From contig JAWVZU010000201.1 in the NCBI GenBank assembly GCA_033722075.1, forward strand, positions 1-7,563: a stretch of DNA of 7,563 bases, written 5' to 3'. A program made the position numbers and the translations under genes. Below, in pieces: positions 1-6,435 of this stretch. The notes under the pieces were generated by a model. That model worked only from the letters and a program-made list of their open reading frames with translations, was not told the origin of the DNA and did no database searches. This DNA is from JAWVZU01 sp033722075. GTDB lineage: Bacteria > Pseudomonadota > Gammaproteobacteria > Xanthomonadales > SZUA-38. The first letter of the stretch is position 1. Each line of letters begins with the position of its first letter.

Positions 1-113
1 CCTACCAGTACCTCAAGCCCGGCGTGCACGGTGAGTATGATCTATGGACCTACGGCCGTGACGGGCAGCTCGGGGGCGATGGGCCGGACTCCGATGTCGG
101 CAACTGGAATTGA
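1..113 (+). CDS. gspG: Type II secretion major pseudopilin GspG (3' end only)
   Basis: Reading frame 3 from base 3 gives a 36-residue C-terminal tail ending at TGA 111-113; the rest lies left of the window. The tail starts YQYLKPG and contains a Gly/Asp-rich loop (GRDGQLGGDGPDSDVGNWN). This matches the conserved C-terminal calcium-binding loop of GspG, which stabilises the major pseudopilin so it can polymerise into the periplasmic pseudopilus shaft. The GspG call is strengthened by gspH-I-J-K following in the canonical order. It is cut by the window edge, and nothing suggests it is broken. The gap to the next gene is unusually long for this operon. Confidence 0.93.
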   Translation, partial: YQYLKPGVHGEYDLWTYGRDGQLGGDGPDSDVGNWN

Positions 114-151
114 TCCTCACTGGTCCCGCTCAAGCTCAGGGGAAAAAGCGG

Positions 152-232
152 AACCATGAAGACCTGAAGTCATGAAGCTATTTGCTGCAGCCAATGAGTT
201 CTTACTCTTCAAGCCTTAATGGCTTCATGGTT
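152..232. repeat. Imperfect inverted repeat made of 8-nt ATGAAG units
   Basis: Left arm 152-177 carries ATGAAG (156), CTGAAG (164) and ATGAAG (172) at an exact 8-nt period. Right arm 207-232 carries CTTCAA (207), CTTAAT (215) and CTTCAT (223) at the same period. The arms are complementary at 21 of 26 positions, including an unbroken 10-bp outer stem (152-161 with 223-232), and enclose a 29-nt loop. No T-tract follows on either strand, so it does not look like an intrinsic terminator. It occupies most of the gap between gspG and gspH, where GC content drops well below that of the flanking genes. It may be a REP-like intergenic repeat or an mRNA-stabilising or processing hairpin. The structure is seen directly; its role is inferred. 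Confidence 0.7.
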
Positions 233-272
233 ACCACTCTAATCAGCGCAGCAAGCCCTCTTGTGGATTCTC

Positions 273-764
273 ATGGTTCGCCCGAAGAATAGGGGCTTCA
301 CCCTGATCGAACTGCTCGCCGTGATCCTCATCATGGGCGTGGTATCCGGCGTGCTGGTGCTGTCGGCGGACCTGGCTTCGGGGCAGGCCAAGGTTCGGGA
401 GGAGGCCCGGCGCTTCGCCCAACTCATGGAGCTGCTGTGCGAGGAAGCGGTGCTCCAGCAGCGCGAGCTCGGGGCGTGGATCGAGCCCGGTGGCTATGCC
501 TTCCGCGTCTGGGAATCCGAAATCTGGATGCCGCGCAGGGCCGGCGTCTTCAGGTCCAGAACGGTGCCCGATGCCCTGGAACTGCAATTGCTGATCGAGG
601 GCAAGCCGGCGCTTGCAGACGATCCCGCCGGCCCGCCTCAGGTCGTGTGCTATTCCTCCGGTGAGCTGACCCCCTTCGTCCTGACGCTGGCAGGCCCTGG
701 TGACCGCCGGCTGTCCGTGACCGGCGATGCCCTGGGCCACATCGAGGTGGAGCCCATCCCATGA
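273..764 (+). CDS. gspH: Type II secretion minor pseudopilin GspH
   Basis: The product is 163 aa and begins MVRPKNRG followed by FTLIELLAV. This is a class III (type IV pilin-like) signal: a short basic leader, prepilin-peptidase cleavage after Gly8, Glu at mature position 5, then a hydrophobic helix to about residue 30. GspH is a minor pseudopilin that joins the shaft below the GspI-J-K tip complex in the inner membrane and periplasm. The C-terminal part has the usual Gly/Pro-rich beta-region, with GGYAFRVW near residue 70. I chose ATG 273 because it gives a normal leader; the same frame is open from TTG 261, which would add four residues (MWIL). Neither start has a clear Shine-Dalgarno site. 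Its stop overlaps the gspI start (ATGA). It is assigned by position in the gsp order and by length. Confidence 0.9.
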   Translation: MVRPKNRGFTLIELLAVILIMGVVSGVLVLSADLASGQAKVREEARRFAQLMELLCEEAVLQQRELGAWIEPGGYAFRVWESEIWMPRRAGVFRSRTVPDALELQLLIEGKPALADDPAGPPQVVCYSSGELTPFVLTLAGPGDRRLSVTGDALGHIEVEPIP

Positions 765-1132
765 GGCGTCGGCAAAGAGGCTTCACGCTGCTCGAGGTAC
801 TGGTTGCCCTCACTGTGGTGGCCATTGCGATGGCCGCGCTGGTGGAAGCCGGGGCGCAGCAGGCGGCCAGTCGCGGCCAGGTCCGGGACCAGACCCGGGC
901 GGCCTGGGTCGCGGCCAATGCGCTGGAAACGCTCCGGCTGCGGGAAACCTGGCCGTCGGTGGGCGAGCGCAGCGGTCAGGCGCTCATGGGTGACCAGACC
1001 TGGTACTGGCGGCTGACCATCTCGCAAACCGAGGAGCCGCGCATGCGGCGGATCGATGCCGAGGTCTACCCGGCCGATGGTGCCGAATTGCCGGTCGCGA
1101 CCATGAGCGGATTTGTCGGGAGGATCCCGTGA
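761..1132 (+). CDS. gspI: Type II secretion minor pseudopilin GspI
   Basis: The product is 123 aa with leader MRRRQRG, cleavage before FTLLEVLVA, Glu at mature position 5, and a hydrophobic helix to about residue 28. The short length fits GspI, the smallest of the minor pseudopilins. The segment around residues 75-110 (ALMGDQTWYWRL, then RMRRIDAEV) matches the GspI pattern of a W-x-W strand followed by an Arg-rich strand. GspI forms a heterotrimer with GspJ and GspK that nucleates and caps the pseudopilus. ATG 761 overlaps the gspH stop by 4 nt, with purine-rich GAGGTGGAG about 10 nt upstream. Its own stop overlaps the next start as GTGA, so the genes are probably translationally coupled. Confidence 0.95.
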   Translation: MRRRQRGFTLLEVLVALTVVAIAMAALVEAGAQQAASRGQVRDQTRAAWVAANALETLRLRETWPSVGERSGQALMGDQTWYWRLTISQTEEPRMRRIDAEVYPADGAELPVATMSGFVGRIP

Positions 1133-1731
1133 GACGCCAGCACGGGTTCACGCTCCTGGAAGTCCTGGTCGCGGTCGTGGTCTTGTCCGTCATGGGTCTC
1201 ATCGCCTACCAGGGCCTGATCGGCATGGCCGCCGGTCACCAGGCGTTGAAACGGGAAGCCGATGCATTCCGGGATCTGGTCCTGGCGGTGCAATTGCTGG
1301 AACGGGACCTGCGCGCGGCCCTGCCCAGGGAAGTTCGCGATGAACTGGGCGACCCGGAACCGGCGATTGCCGGCGGGCCCCGGGGGCTGATGTTCACCCG
1401 TGCCGGCTGGAGTAATCCCCTGGCGCACGGGCGCTCGAACCTCCAGCGGGTTCACTACACGCTCGCAGGCGGTGAGCTGAGCCGCCTGAGCTGGCAGGTT
1501 CTCGACCGTGCGCAGGTGAGTCAGCCTCGCCGCGAGGTGCTCCTGCAATCCGTCGAGCGTTTCGAGATCGAGTTTCTGGCCAGCGTCGGCGAAGGTGAGT
1601 GGCAGCGCGACTGGCCGCCGGTGAACCAGCCCTCGGCAGCCTGGCCTGCGGGGGTGCGGGTCACCGTGACGAGCGAGGAACACGGCAACATCGAGCGGGT
1701 TTTTTCCCTCGCCGCGGGTGCCGGGCCGTGA
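1129..1731 (+). CDS. gspJ: Type II secretion minor pseudopilin GspJ
   Basis: The product is 200 aa. GTG start 1129 is supported by GGGAGG at 1118-1123 and by giving a correct prepilin leader, MRRQHG, cut before FTLLEVLVA with Glu at mature position 5. Family hallmarks of GspJ are visible: LERDLRAALPREVRD around residues 58-72, a tract reading GWSNPL and then RSNLQRVHYTL around residues 93-112, and SWQVLDRA near residue 125. GspJ pairs with GspI and GspK at the pseudopilus tip. It overlaps gspI by 4 nt (GTGA) and gspK by 4 nt in the same way. The length is normal for the family and I see no damage. Confidence 0.95.
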   Translation: MRRQHGFTLLEVLVAVVVLSVMGLIAYQGLIGMAAGHQALKREADAFRDLVLAVQLLERDLRAALPREVRDELGDPEPAIAGGPRGLMFTRAGWSNPLAHGRSNLQRVHYTLAGGELSRLSWQVLDRAQVSQPRREVLLQSVERFEIEFLASVGEGEWQRDWPPVNQPSAAWPAGVRVTVTSEEHGNIERVFSLAAGAGP

Positions 1732-2657
1732 CGCGTCAGCGAGGAGTTGCGCTGCTCACGGCGCTGCTGGTCGTCGCCCTCGGCGTTCTCCTCGCCGCCG
1801 AGGCCTTCCGGGAGGTCGGACTGGATGTGCGCCGCGCCCAGACCATGGCCGTGCTGGAGCAGGGCTACCAGTATGCACGTGGTCTCGAGGCCTGGGCGAT
1901 CGCCATCCTCGCGGACGACTACGAGCAAGGCGGGCCGGTCGACCACAGCCAGGAGCCCTGGAATTTCGGGCTGCCGGTCATTGATGTTCCCGGGGGACGA
2001 CTCACTGGCCGCCTGGCAGACCTGGACGGGCGGTTCAATGTCAACAACCTGGTGCTCGGCGAGCAGCGCCAGGAAACGCAGATCGCGATCTTTCGGCGGC
2101 TGCTCACCAGCCTGGGGCTCAACCCGGAGATCGCTGCATCGGTGGTGGACTGGCAGGACGCCAACACGTTCTCGGAGCAGCGCGGCGCCGAGGACCCGGC
2201 CTACCTGCGCGCCGATCCGCCCTACCGGGCCGCCAACCGGGATTTTGCTCACGTATCGGAACTCCGCCTGGTTGCCGGCATCGATGCGGAAAGCTATGCG
2301 CTGCTGGAACCGTATGTCATCGCGCTTCCCGTTTTCGACCAGCCGACCCCCGTCAACGTGAACAGTGCGCCGCCGGAACTGCTTGCTGCCCTGCATGGGG
2401 CCATCACGCCCCGGGTCGCCGAGAACCTCTATCGCGAGGGTAACGCACGGTACGAAAGCATCGAGGAATTCCTGCAGGCGCCTGTCCTGCGGGAAATCAA
2501 CGTAGTCGGCCTGGACGGTCTGGTCGCCGTACAGAGCCGCTATTTCCTCGCCCACGGTGTCGTGGAGCTGGGCGACGTGCGTCAGAATTATTACGCAGTA
2601 CTCGAACGGAACGGTGGGCAGGCCCGGACCATATTCCATGCCCGGGGTGTCTATTGA
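1728..2657 (+). CDS. gspK: Type II secretion tip pseudopilin GspK
   Basis: The product is 309 aa. The frame is open upstream to 1599, but GTG 1728 is chosen because it yields the prepilin leader MTRQRG cut before VALLTALLVVALG and gives the same GTGA overlap with the gene before it. Mature position 5 is Thr, not Glu; absence of Glu5 is characteristic of GspK among pseudopilins and fits a protein at the very tip. Family motifs are DLDGRFNVNNL (N104 within it), VVDWQDAN (D141) and the C-terminal helix-hairpin-like VNVNSAPPELLAAL (from V209). GspK binds GspI and GspJ, limits pseudopilus growth and probably contacts substrate or the secretin channel. There is no obvious Shine-Dalgarno site, so translation probably depends on coupling. 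Confidence 0.95.
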   Translation: MTRQRGVALLTALLVVALGVLLAAEAFREVGLDVRRAQTMAVLEQGYQYARGLEAWAIAILADDYEQGGPVDHSQEPWNFGLPVIDVPGGRLTGRLADLDGRFNVNNLVLGEQRQETQIAIFRRLLTSLGLNPEIAASVVDWQDANTFSEQRGAEDPAYLRADPPYRAANRDFAHVSELRLVAGIDAESYALLEPYVIALPVFDQPTPVNVNSAPPELLAALHGAITPRVAENLYREGNARYESIEEFLQAPVLREINVVGLDGLVAVQSRYFLAHGVVELGDVRQNYYAVLERNGGQARTIFHARGVY

Positions 2658-2703
2658 TGGGCACTTGGTTACAATCCGGCGTTTCCCTGAATTCCGACTC
2701 CCG

Positions 2704-3876
2704 ATGACGGCACCCACACTGGTTCGCCTCCTGTCCGATGGCCGGTTCGAATGGCTGGACGAAGCTGCACGCCGGGTCAGCCGGGGACATTTCGCTGACT
2801 GGCAGGGTCAGGCGGGCGCCGAAGCCGTGCGGCTCCTCGTGCCGGGCGAAGACGTCCTGGTCACGGAGGTTTCGCTGGTCGCTCGCCAGCGCAGCAAGCT
2901 GCTGCAGGCGCTGCCCTACGCGGTCGAGGACCAGCTCATCGGGGAGATCGACAGCTATCATTTCGCCCTGGGCCCGGAGCTGGGCAAGGACCGCTATCTC
3001 GTGGCAGCCGTCGCCCGGCAGACTCTTGATGCGTGGCTGGAACCATTCCTGGCGGCGAACCTGCGGGTCACCGCGGTCATTCCGGACACCCTGGCGGTGG
3101 CCGCCACGGCAGGCACGCTGGTCGTGGTGTTCGATGAGGAGCGGGCCCTGCTGCGGGCCGGACCCGGTGATGCGTTCGCGGCCAGTGGCGCGGACGAAAT
3201 CTCGACCCTGATCGAACTGGCCGAGACGGATCGCGTTGCGGTTTACGGCCAGGTCCCGGCAAGGGTTCGCCAGGATTCCGACTGGGAGACCCATGAGCCG
3301 GAAACGCCGGCTCTGCCACTCCTGATGCAAACCCTGGATCGCGCCGTGTCGGTGGATCTTCGCCAGGGTGACTATGCGGAGTCCGAAGCGAACGACGAGC
3401 ATCCTCTCGGCGTCTGGCGCTGGGTCGCCGTACTGGCCGTCCTGGCGATTCTGCTCGAGACCGGTATCCACGCCGCCGGGTACCTGCAGCAGAAGAGCCG
3501 TCAGGAGGCGCTGCAGGCCGAGGCAGAGCGGCTGCTGACCAGCACCTTTCCCCAAATTCAGCGCGTCGTCGACCCGCGACTCCAGATGGCCCAGGCCCTG
3601 GATGAGCTCCGCCGCGGCCGCTCCGGCGAATCTTCCGGGGTCCTCTACCTGCTGCGGCTCGCCGGGCCGGCCCTGGCCGCCGAGCGCGCCATCGCGCTTC
3701 AGACGCTGACCTACCGGGGGGGCACGCTGACCGTCGAGGTGGAGGCGGATGAACTGAGCCAGATCGAAGCCCTGCGCCAGCGCCTCGAAAGCGGCGCCCT
3801 TCAGGCCCGGATCGAGTCGGCGACGACCCGCGATGACCAGGTCCGGGCACGCCTGCGCATCGGAGAAACGCTGTGA
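2704..3876 (+). CDS. gspL: Type II secretion assembly-platform protein GspL
   Basis: The product is 390 aa from ATG 2704. The N-terminal ~235 residues form the cytoplasmic actin-like domain that recruits the GspE ATPase; a typical tract here is LPYAVEDQLIGEIDSYHFAL around residues 77-96. A single transmembrane helix (WRWVAVLAVLAILLETGIHA, about residues 238-257) follows. The periplasmic part has a coiled-coil-prone stretch (QQKSRQEALQAEAERLL) and then a ferredoxin-like domain to the C-terminus. GspL links GspE to GspM and GspC in the inner membrane. The start is uncertain: the frame is open to 2557, with another ATG at 2638 overlapping gspK. I prefer 2704 because MTAPTLVRLL is a typical GspL N-terminus, although the Shine-Dalgarno is poor. 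It is preceded by the only untranslated gap (46 nt) between gspH and gspN. Confidence 0.93.
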   Translation: MTAPTLVRLLSDGRFEWLDEAARRVSRGHFADWQGQAGAEAVRLLVPGEDVLVTEVSLVARQRSKLLQALPYAVEDQLIGEIDSYHFALGPELGKDRYLVAAVARQTLDAWLEPFLAANLRVTAVIPDTLAVAATAGTLVVVFDEERALLRAGPGDAFAASGADEISTLIELAETDRVAVYGQVPARVRQDSDWETHEPETPALPLLMQTLDRAVSVDLRQGDYAESEANDEHPLGVWRWVAVLAVLAILLETGIHAAGYLQQKSRQEALQAEAERLLTSTFPQIQRVVDPRLQMAQALDELRRGRSGESSGVLYLLRLAGPALAAERAIALQTLTYRGGTLTVEVEADELSQIEALRQRLESGALQARIESATTRDDQVRARLRIGETL

Positions 3877-4352
3877 CCGCCTGGTGGGAAAACCTCCAGG
3901 TTCGGGAAAAGCGGTTCCTGGGGCTCGCCGCCGTTGCCGTCGTTGCGTTTGTCTACTGGCTGGGTGTCTGGCGTCCCCTGACTCAGGCCGATTCGGTCAT
4001 GAGCGAGCGCGTGGCTCGCCAGAGCGAGGACGTCGCGTGGATGCGCGCGGCGGCTGCCGAGGCAGCGCGCCTCGGTGAGCAGCCGGCTGCCACGGGCAAC
4101 CGCGGTGACCTGTCCCTGCTGGCGCTCTCGGAACAGAGCGCCCGCGGCACCGGCCTGGGTGGCGGTTTCCGTCGCGCCGAACCGGTCGGCGAGAACCGGG
4201 TCCGGGTCACACTGGAAGGCGTGTCCTTCGATCGCCTGGCGACCTGGCTGGCGCTGCTGGAGGAGCGTTATCGGGTTCGCGCGGAAGAGCTGTCGGTGGA
4301 TGAAGCCGGCATGCCGGGGGTGGTGGACGCCAGGGTGCTGCTCGCCGAGTGA
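3873..4352 (+). CDS. gspM: Type II secretion assembly-platform protein GspM
   Basis: The product is 159 aa: a short cytoplasmic N-terminus with the family-typical MTAWWENLQVREKRFL, one transmembrane helix (about residues 17-33, GLAAVAVVAFVYWLGVW), a coiled-coil-prone segment rich in Glu, Arg and Ala (about 40-65), and a small periplasmic ferredoxin-like domain at the C-terminus. GspM dimerises with GspL and stabilises the inner-membrane platform on which the pseudopilus is built. GTG 3873 overlaps the gspL stop as GTGA, with GGAGA about 7 nt upstream. Length and layout are normal for the family. The call rests on position next to gspL and this architecture, since GspM sequences diverge strongly. 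Confidence 0.92.
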   Translation: MTAWWENLQVREKRFLGLAAVAVVAFVYWLGVWRPLTQADSVMSERVARQSEDVAWMRAAAAEAARLGEQPAATGNRGDLSLLALSEQSARGTGLGGGFRRAEPVGENRVRVTLEGVSFDRLATWLALLEERYRVRAEELSVDEAGMPGVVDARVLLAE

Positions 4353-5116
4353 TGCGCTGGCCGGTCGTCATCTCAGGGGCGCTGCTTGCCCTGCTCGCGC
4401 TGTTCGGCGCACTTCTCGTTCAGCTTCCCGCCAGTCACGCTCTGGGTTGGGCAAGCCGCGTCGTTCCCGAACTGGCCGTTGCCGGTGCTGCCGGTACGGT
4501 CTGGCGAGGAACGGCCTCCCGCGTGGCCTGGCGGCACTACGAACTGGGCCGCATCGAATGGGTACTGGATCCGCTGCCGCTGGCAACGGGCCGGGTCAAC
4601 GCCGACGTGTCGATCGTCGGGGCGATCGAGGCCCAGGGAAAGGTGACAGGCAGTCTTGGCGGTGGACAGATCGCGATGGAAGCGGCACGGTGTAAGGCAC
4701 CTGCCGGTTGGATCCAGCACATTCTAGACGCGCCGTTCCTGCAGCTCGAAGGCACGCTGGAAGCCGATATCGAGAGAGTCGAGCTGCGCGACGGATTCCT
4801 GGTTCATCTGGCCGGTCTCGTTCGCTGGGATCCGGCTGCGGTGACCGGGCGGATCCGAACCGACCTGGGTGGTCTCGAGATCTTGTGGACCACCGAGGGG
4901 GAGCGGATTCGCGGTGACATTTCGGATACCGGTGGACCTCTGCAGGCTCAGGGCGCGGTAGCGATCGTTGATCGGCAATACGACGTCAACCTCGCCCTTG
5001 CGGCACGCGGCGATGCCGAGTCACTCCGCCAGGCCCTTTACGTGGTTGGCGTCCCGGATGCCGAGGGCCGCGTCGAGCTCAACATTACCGGAGAACTGGT
5101 TTCGATCCATGAGTGA
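4352..5116 (+). CDS. gspN: Type II secretion accessory protein GspN
   Basis: The product is 254 aa from ATG 4352, which overlaps the gspM stop by one base (TGATG); GTG 4349 one codon upstream is an equally framed alternative. The N-terminus MRWPVVISGALLALLALFGALLVQLP is a single membrane anchor or uncleaved signal. A conserved GTVWRGTA motif (about residues 48-55) and a long beta-rich periplasmic region with repeated Gly-turns follow. This matches GspN, a bitopic inner-membrane protein found only in some type II systems, whose precise function is unsettled. Its position directly after gspM is the usual one. It shares 8 nt with the next gene (ATGAGTGA), which joins the secretion operon to the metabolic genes. 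Confidence 0.92.
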   Translation: MRWPVVISGALLALLALFGALLVQLPASHALGWASRVVPELAVAGAAGTVWRGTASRVAWRHYELGRIEWVLDPLPLATGRVNADVSIVGAIEAQGKVTGSLGGGQIAMEAARCKAPAGWIQHILDAPFLQLEGTLEADIERVELRDGFLVHLAGLVRWDPAAVTGRIRTDLGGLEILWTTEGERIRGDISDTGGPLQAQGAVAIVDRQYDVNLALAARGDAESLRQALYVVGVPDAEGRVELNITGELVSIHE

Positions 5117-5882
5117 GAGCGTAGAAGAGATGCTGGTTGCGGCGAAGCAGGCCGCAGAGGCGGCCGCCGCAGTCCTGATGAGGCACTACGGAACCGACCT
5201 GGACGTGCGGACCAAGGGTGACGGCAGTCCCGTGACCGAGGCCGACGAAGCCGCGGAAAAGCTGATCCGGGAACAGCTGGCAGGACAGTTTCCCCGCCAT
5301 GGATTCTACGGCGAGGAGGGCGGGGCCGAGGGCCTGGATCGGGAAGTTGTCTGGCTGGTGGATCCGCTCGACGGCACCAAGAGTTTCGTCCGGCGAACCG
5401 GTTTCTTCTCCACCCAGATTGCCGCCATGGTCCGTGGGGAACTCGCCGTGGGCGTCTCTGCGGCCCCGGCTTTCCGAGAGACGGCCTGGGCCTCCTCGGA
5501 ATCTCCGGCCAACCTGAATGGTCGCCCGGTTGTCGTGCGTGAGGTCACCACCCTGGAGCATGCCTCGATCTCGACCGGGAACATCGGATCGCTGGCCCGT
5601 TCGGATCGCTGGCCGGCGCTCGGGCGTATCCTGGGCCGGGCGGAACGGACCCGCGGCTACGGGGACTTCTGCCACTACCACATGCTGGCGGCGGGCAAGG
5701 TGGATGCAGTCATCGAATCCGACGTGAATATCCTGGACATCGCCGCTCTGACGGTGATCGTTCGCGCCGCCGGCGGGCTGGTGACCGATCTCGAGGGCAA
5801 TCCGATCGGACTAGAGACCACTTCAGTGCTGGCCGCCTCGCCGGCGCTGCACGCGCTGCTGTTGGAGACACTACATGGCTGA
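5109..5882 (+). CDS. Inositol-monophosphatase-family phosphatase, HisN-like
   Basis: The product is 257 aa, the usual length for the Mg2+-dependent, lithium-sensitive phosphatase family. Visible signatures are KGDGSPVTEAD (residues 36-46), GEE (68-70, a metal-ligand Glu), WLVDPLDGTKSF (82-93, with D85 and D88) and a C-terminal DIAALTVIVRAAGG (D210). The GDFCHYHMLAAGKVDAVIES stretch before it resembles the region in HisN-type histidinol-phosphatases rather than SuhB or CysQ. All expected metal ligands are present, so it is probably active, but the substrate (histidinol phosphate, an inositol phosphate or another monoester) cannot be settled from sequence. It has Leu in place of the Trp that usually precedes the last catalytic Asp. 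ATG 5109 lies inside the end of gspN (8-nt overlap). The open frame upstream to 4968 only shadows gspN. Confidence 0.88.
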   Translation: MSESVEEMLVAAKQAAEAAAAVLMRHYGTDLDVRTKGDGSPVTEADEAAEKLIREQLAGQFPRHGFYGEEGGAEGLDREVVWLVDPLDGTKSFVRRTGFFSTQIAAMVRGELAVGVSAAPAFRETAWASSESPANLNGRPVVVREVTTLEHASISTGNIGSLARSDRWPALGRILGRAERTRGYGDFCHYHMLAAGKVDAVIESDVNILDIAALTVIVRAAGGLVTDLEGNPIGLETTSVLAASPALHALLLETLHG

Positions 5883-6435
5883 TCTACCGAAGATCCTCGA
5901 CCGTCGCCTGGTCACGCCGGGTTCCCTGTTCAAGGTCGAGCAACTGGACCTTGAATTCAGCAATGGGGTGCAGCGGCGCTACGAGCGGCTGCACAGCTCG
6001 GGCCTCGGGGCGGTGATCATCGTGCCGATTCTGGCGAACGGACAGGTACTGCTTCTTCGGGAGTATGCGGCCGGTCTGCACCGCTACGAGATCGGCCTGC
6101 CAAAGGGCCGCCTGGAGCCGGGCGAATCTCCGGAAGCGGGAGCCAACCGGGAACTGCAGGAAGAGGCGGGCTACGCCGCGAAGCGCCTTGACGTGATCAA
6201 CCAGCTCTCGCTCGCGCCGGGCTACATGGGCCACCAGACCCAGGTCGTCCTGGCCCGCGATCTCTACCCCAGCCGGCTGCCCGGGGATGAGCCGGAAGAG
6301 ATCGAGACCATGGAGTGGCCCCTGAAGGACCTCTTCGGCCTGGCCGGGCGCGAGGACGTGACCGAGGGCCGATCAATCGCGGCACTCTATTTCGCGAGGG
6401 ACTACCTGGCGCTCGAGGAGACCAAAGATGACTGA
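5875..6435 (+). CDS. nudE: Nudix hydrolase NudE (ADP compounds hydrolase)
   Basis: The product is 186 aa with a complete Nudix box at residues 78-100: G78, E84, R92, E93, E96, E97 and G99 all occur at the canonical spacing. A hydrophobic beta-strand precedes it (AVIIVPILANGQVLLLREY, 46-64), and the LPKG lead-in is typical. NudE hydrolyses ADP-linked compounds such as ADP-ribose, diadenosine triphosphate and NADH in the cytoplasm with a divalent metal. The N-terminal LFKVEQLDLEFSNGVQRRYERL matches the NudE subfamily rather than NudF or MutT. The neighbouring cysQ supports the call, because nudE and cysQ are commonly adjacent in gammaproteobacteria. ATG 5875 overlaps the preceding stop by 8 nt, with TTGGAGA about 8 nt upstream. 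Confidence 0.93.
   Translation: MADLPKILDRRLVTPGSLFKVEQLDLEFSNGVQRRYERLHSSGLGAVIIVPILANGQVLLLREYAAGLHRYEIGLPKGRLEPGESPEAGANRELQEEAGYAAKRLDVINQLSLAPGYMGHQTQVVLARDLYPSRLPGDEPEEIETMEWPLKDLFGLAGREDVTEGRSIAALYFARDYLALEETKDD

Noticed and set aside
114..272. Terminator or CRISPR-like array between gspG and gspH
   Set aside because: The inverted repeat has no following T-tract on either strand, and the 8-nt units are far too short and closely spaced to be CRISPR repeats with spacers.
2658..2703. Possible internal promoter in the gspK-gspL gap (TACAAT at 2670-2675)
   Set aside because: The -10-like hexamer is good, but no -35-like hexamer sits 16-18 nt upstream (17-nt position reads GTGTCT) and there is no extended -10 TG. 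The nearby TTGATG is only 10 nt away. Transcript start mapping would decide it.
1521..2717. 398-codon open frame on the minus strand opposite gspK
   Set aside because: It lies entirely opposite gspJ, gspK and the start of gspL, which carry clear family motifs. Long antisense frames are expected in high-GC coding DNA, and its translation shows no domain I recognise.
2497..3555. 352-codon open frame on the minus strand opposite gspL
   Set aside because: It shadows gspL, has no recognisable motif, is low-complexity in places, and has no supporting ribosome-binding site or neighbours.
4968..5108. Upstream extension of the HisN-like phosphatase start to 4968
   Set aside because: The extra residues read through gspN coding sequence with no family similarity. 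ATG 5109 gives the normal family length and begins with a typical N-terminal helix.
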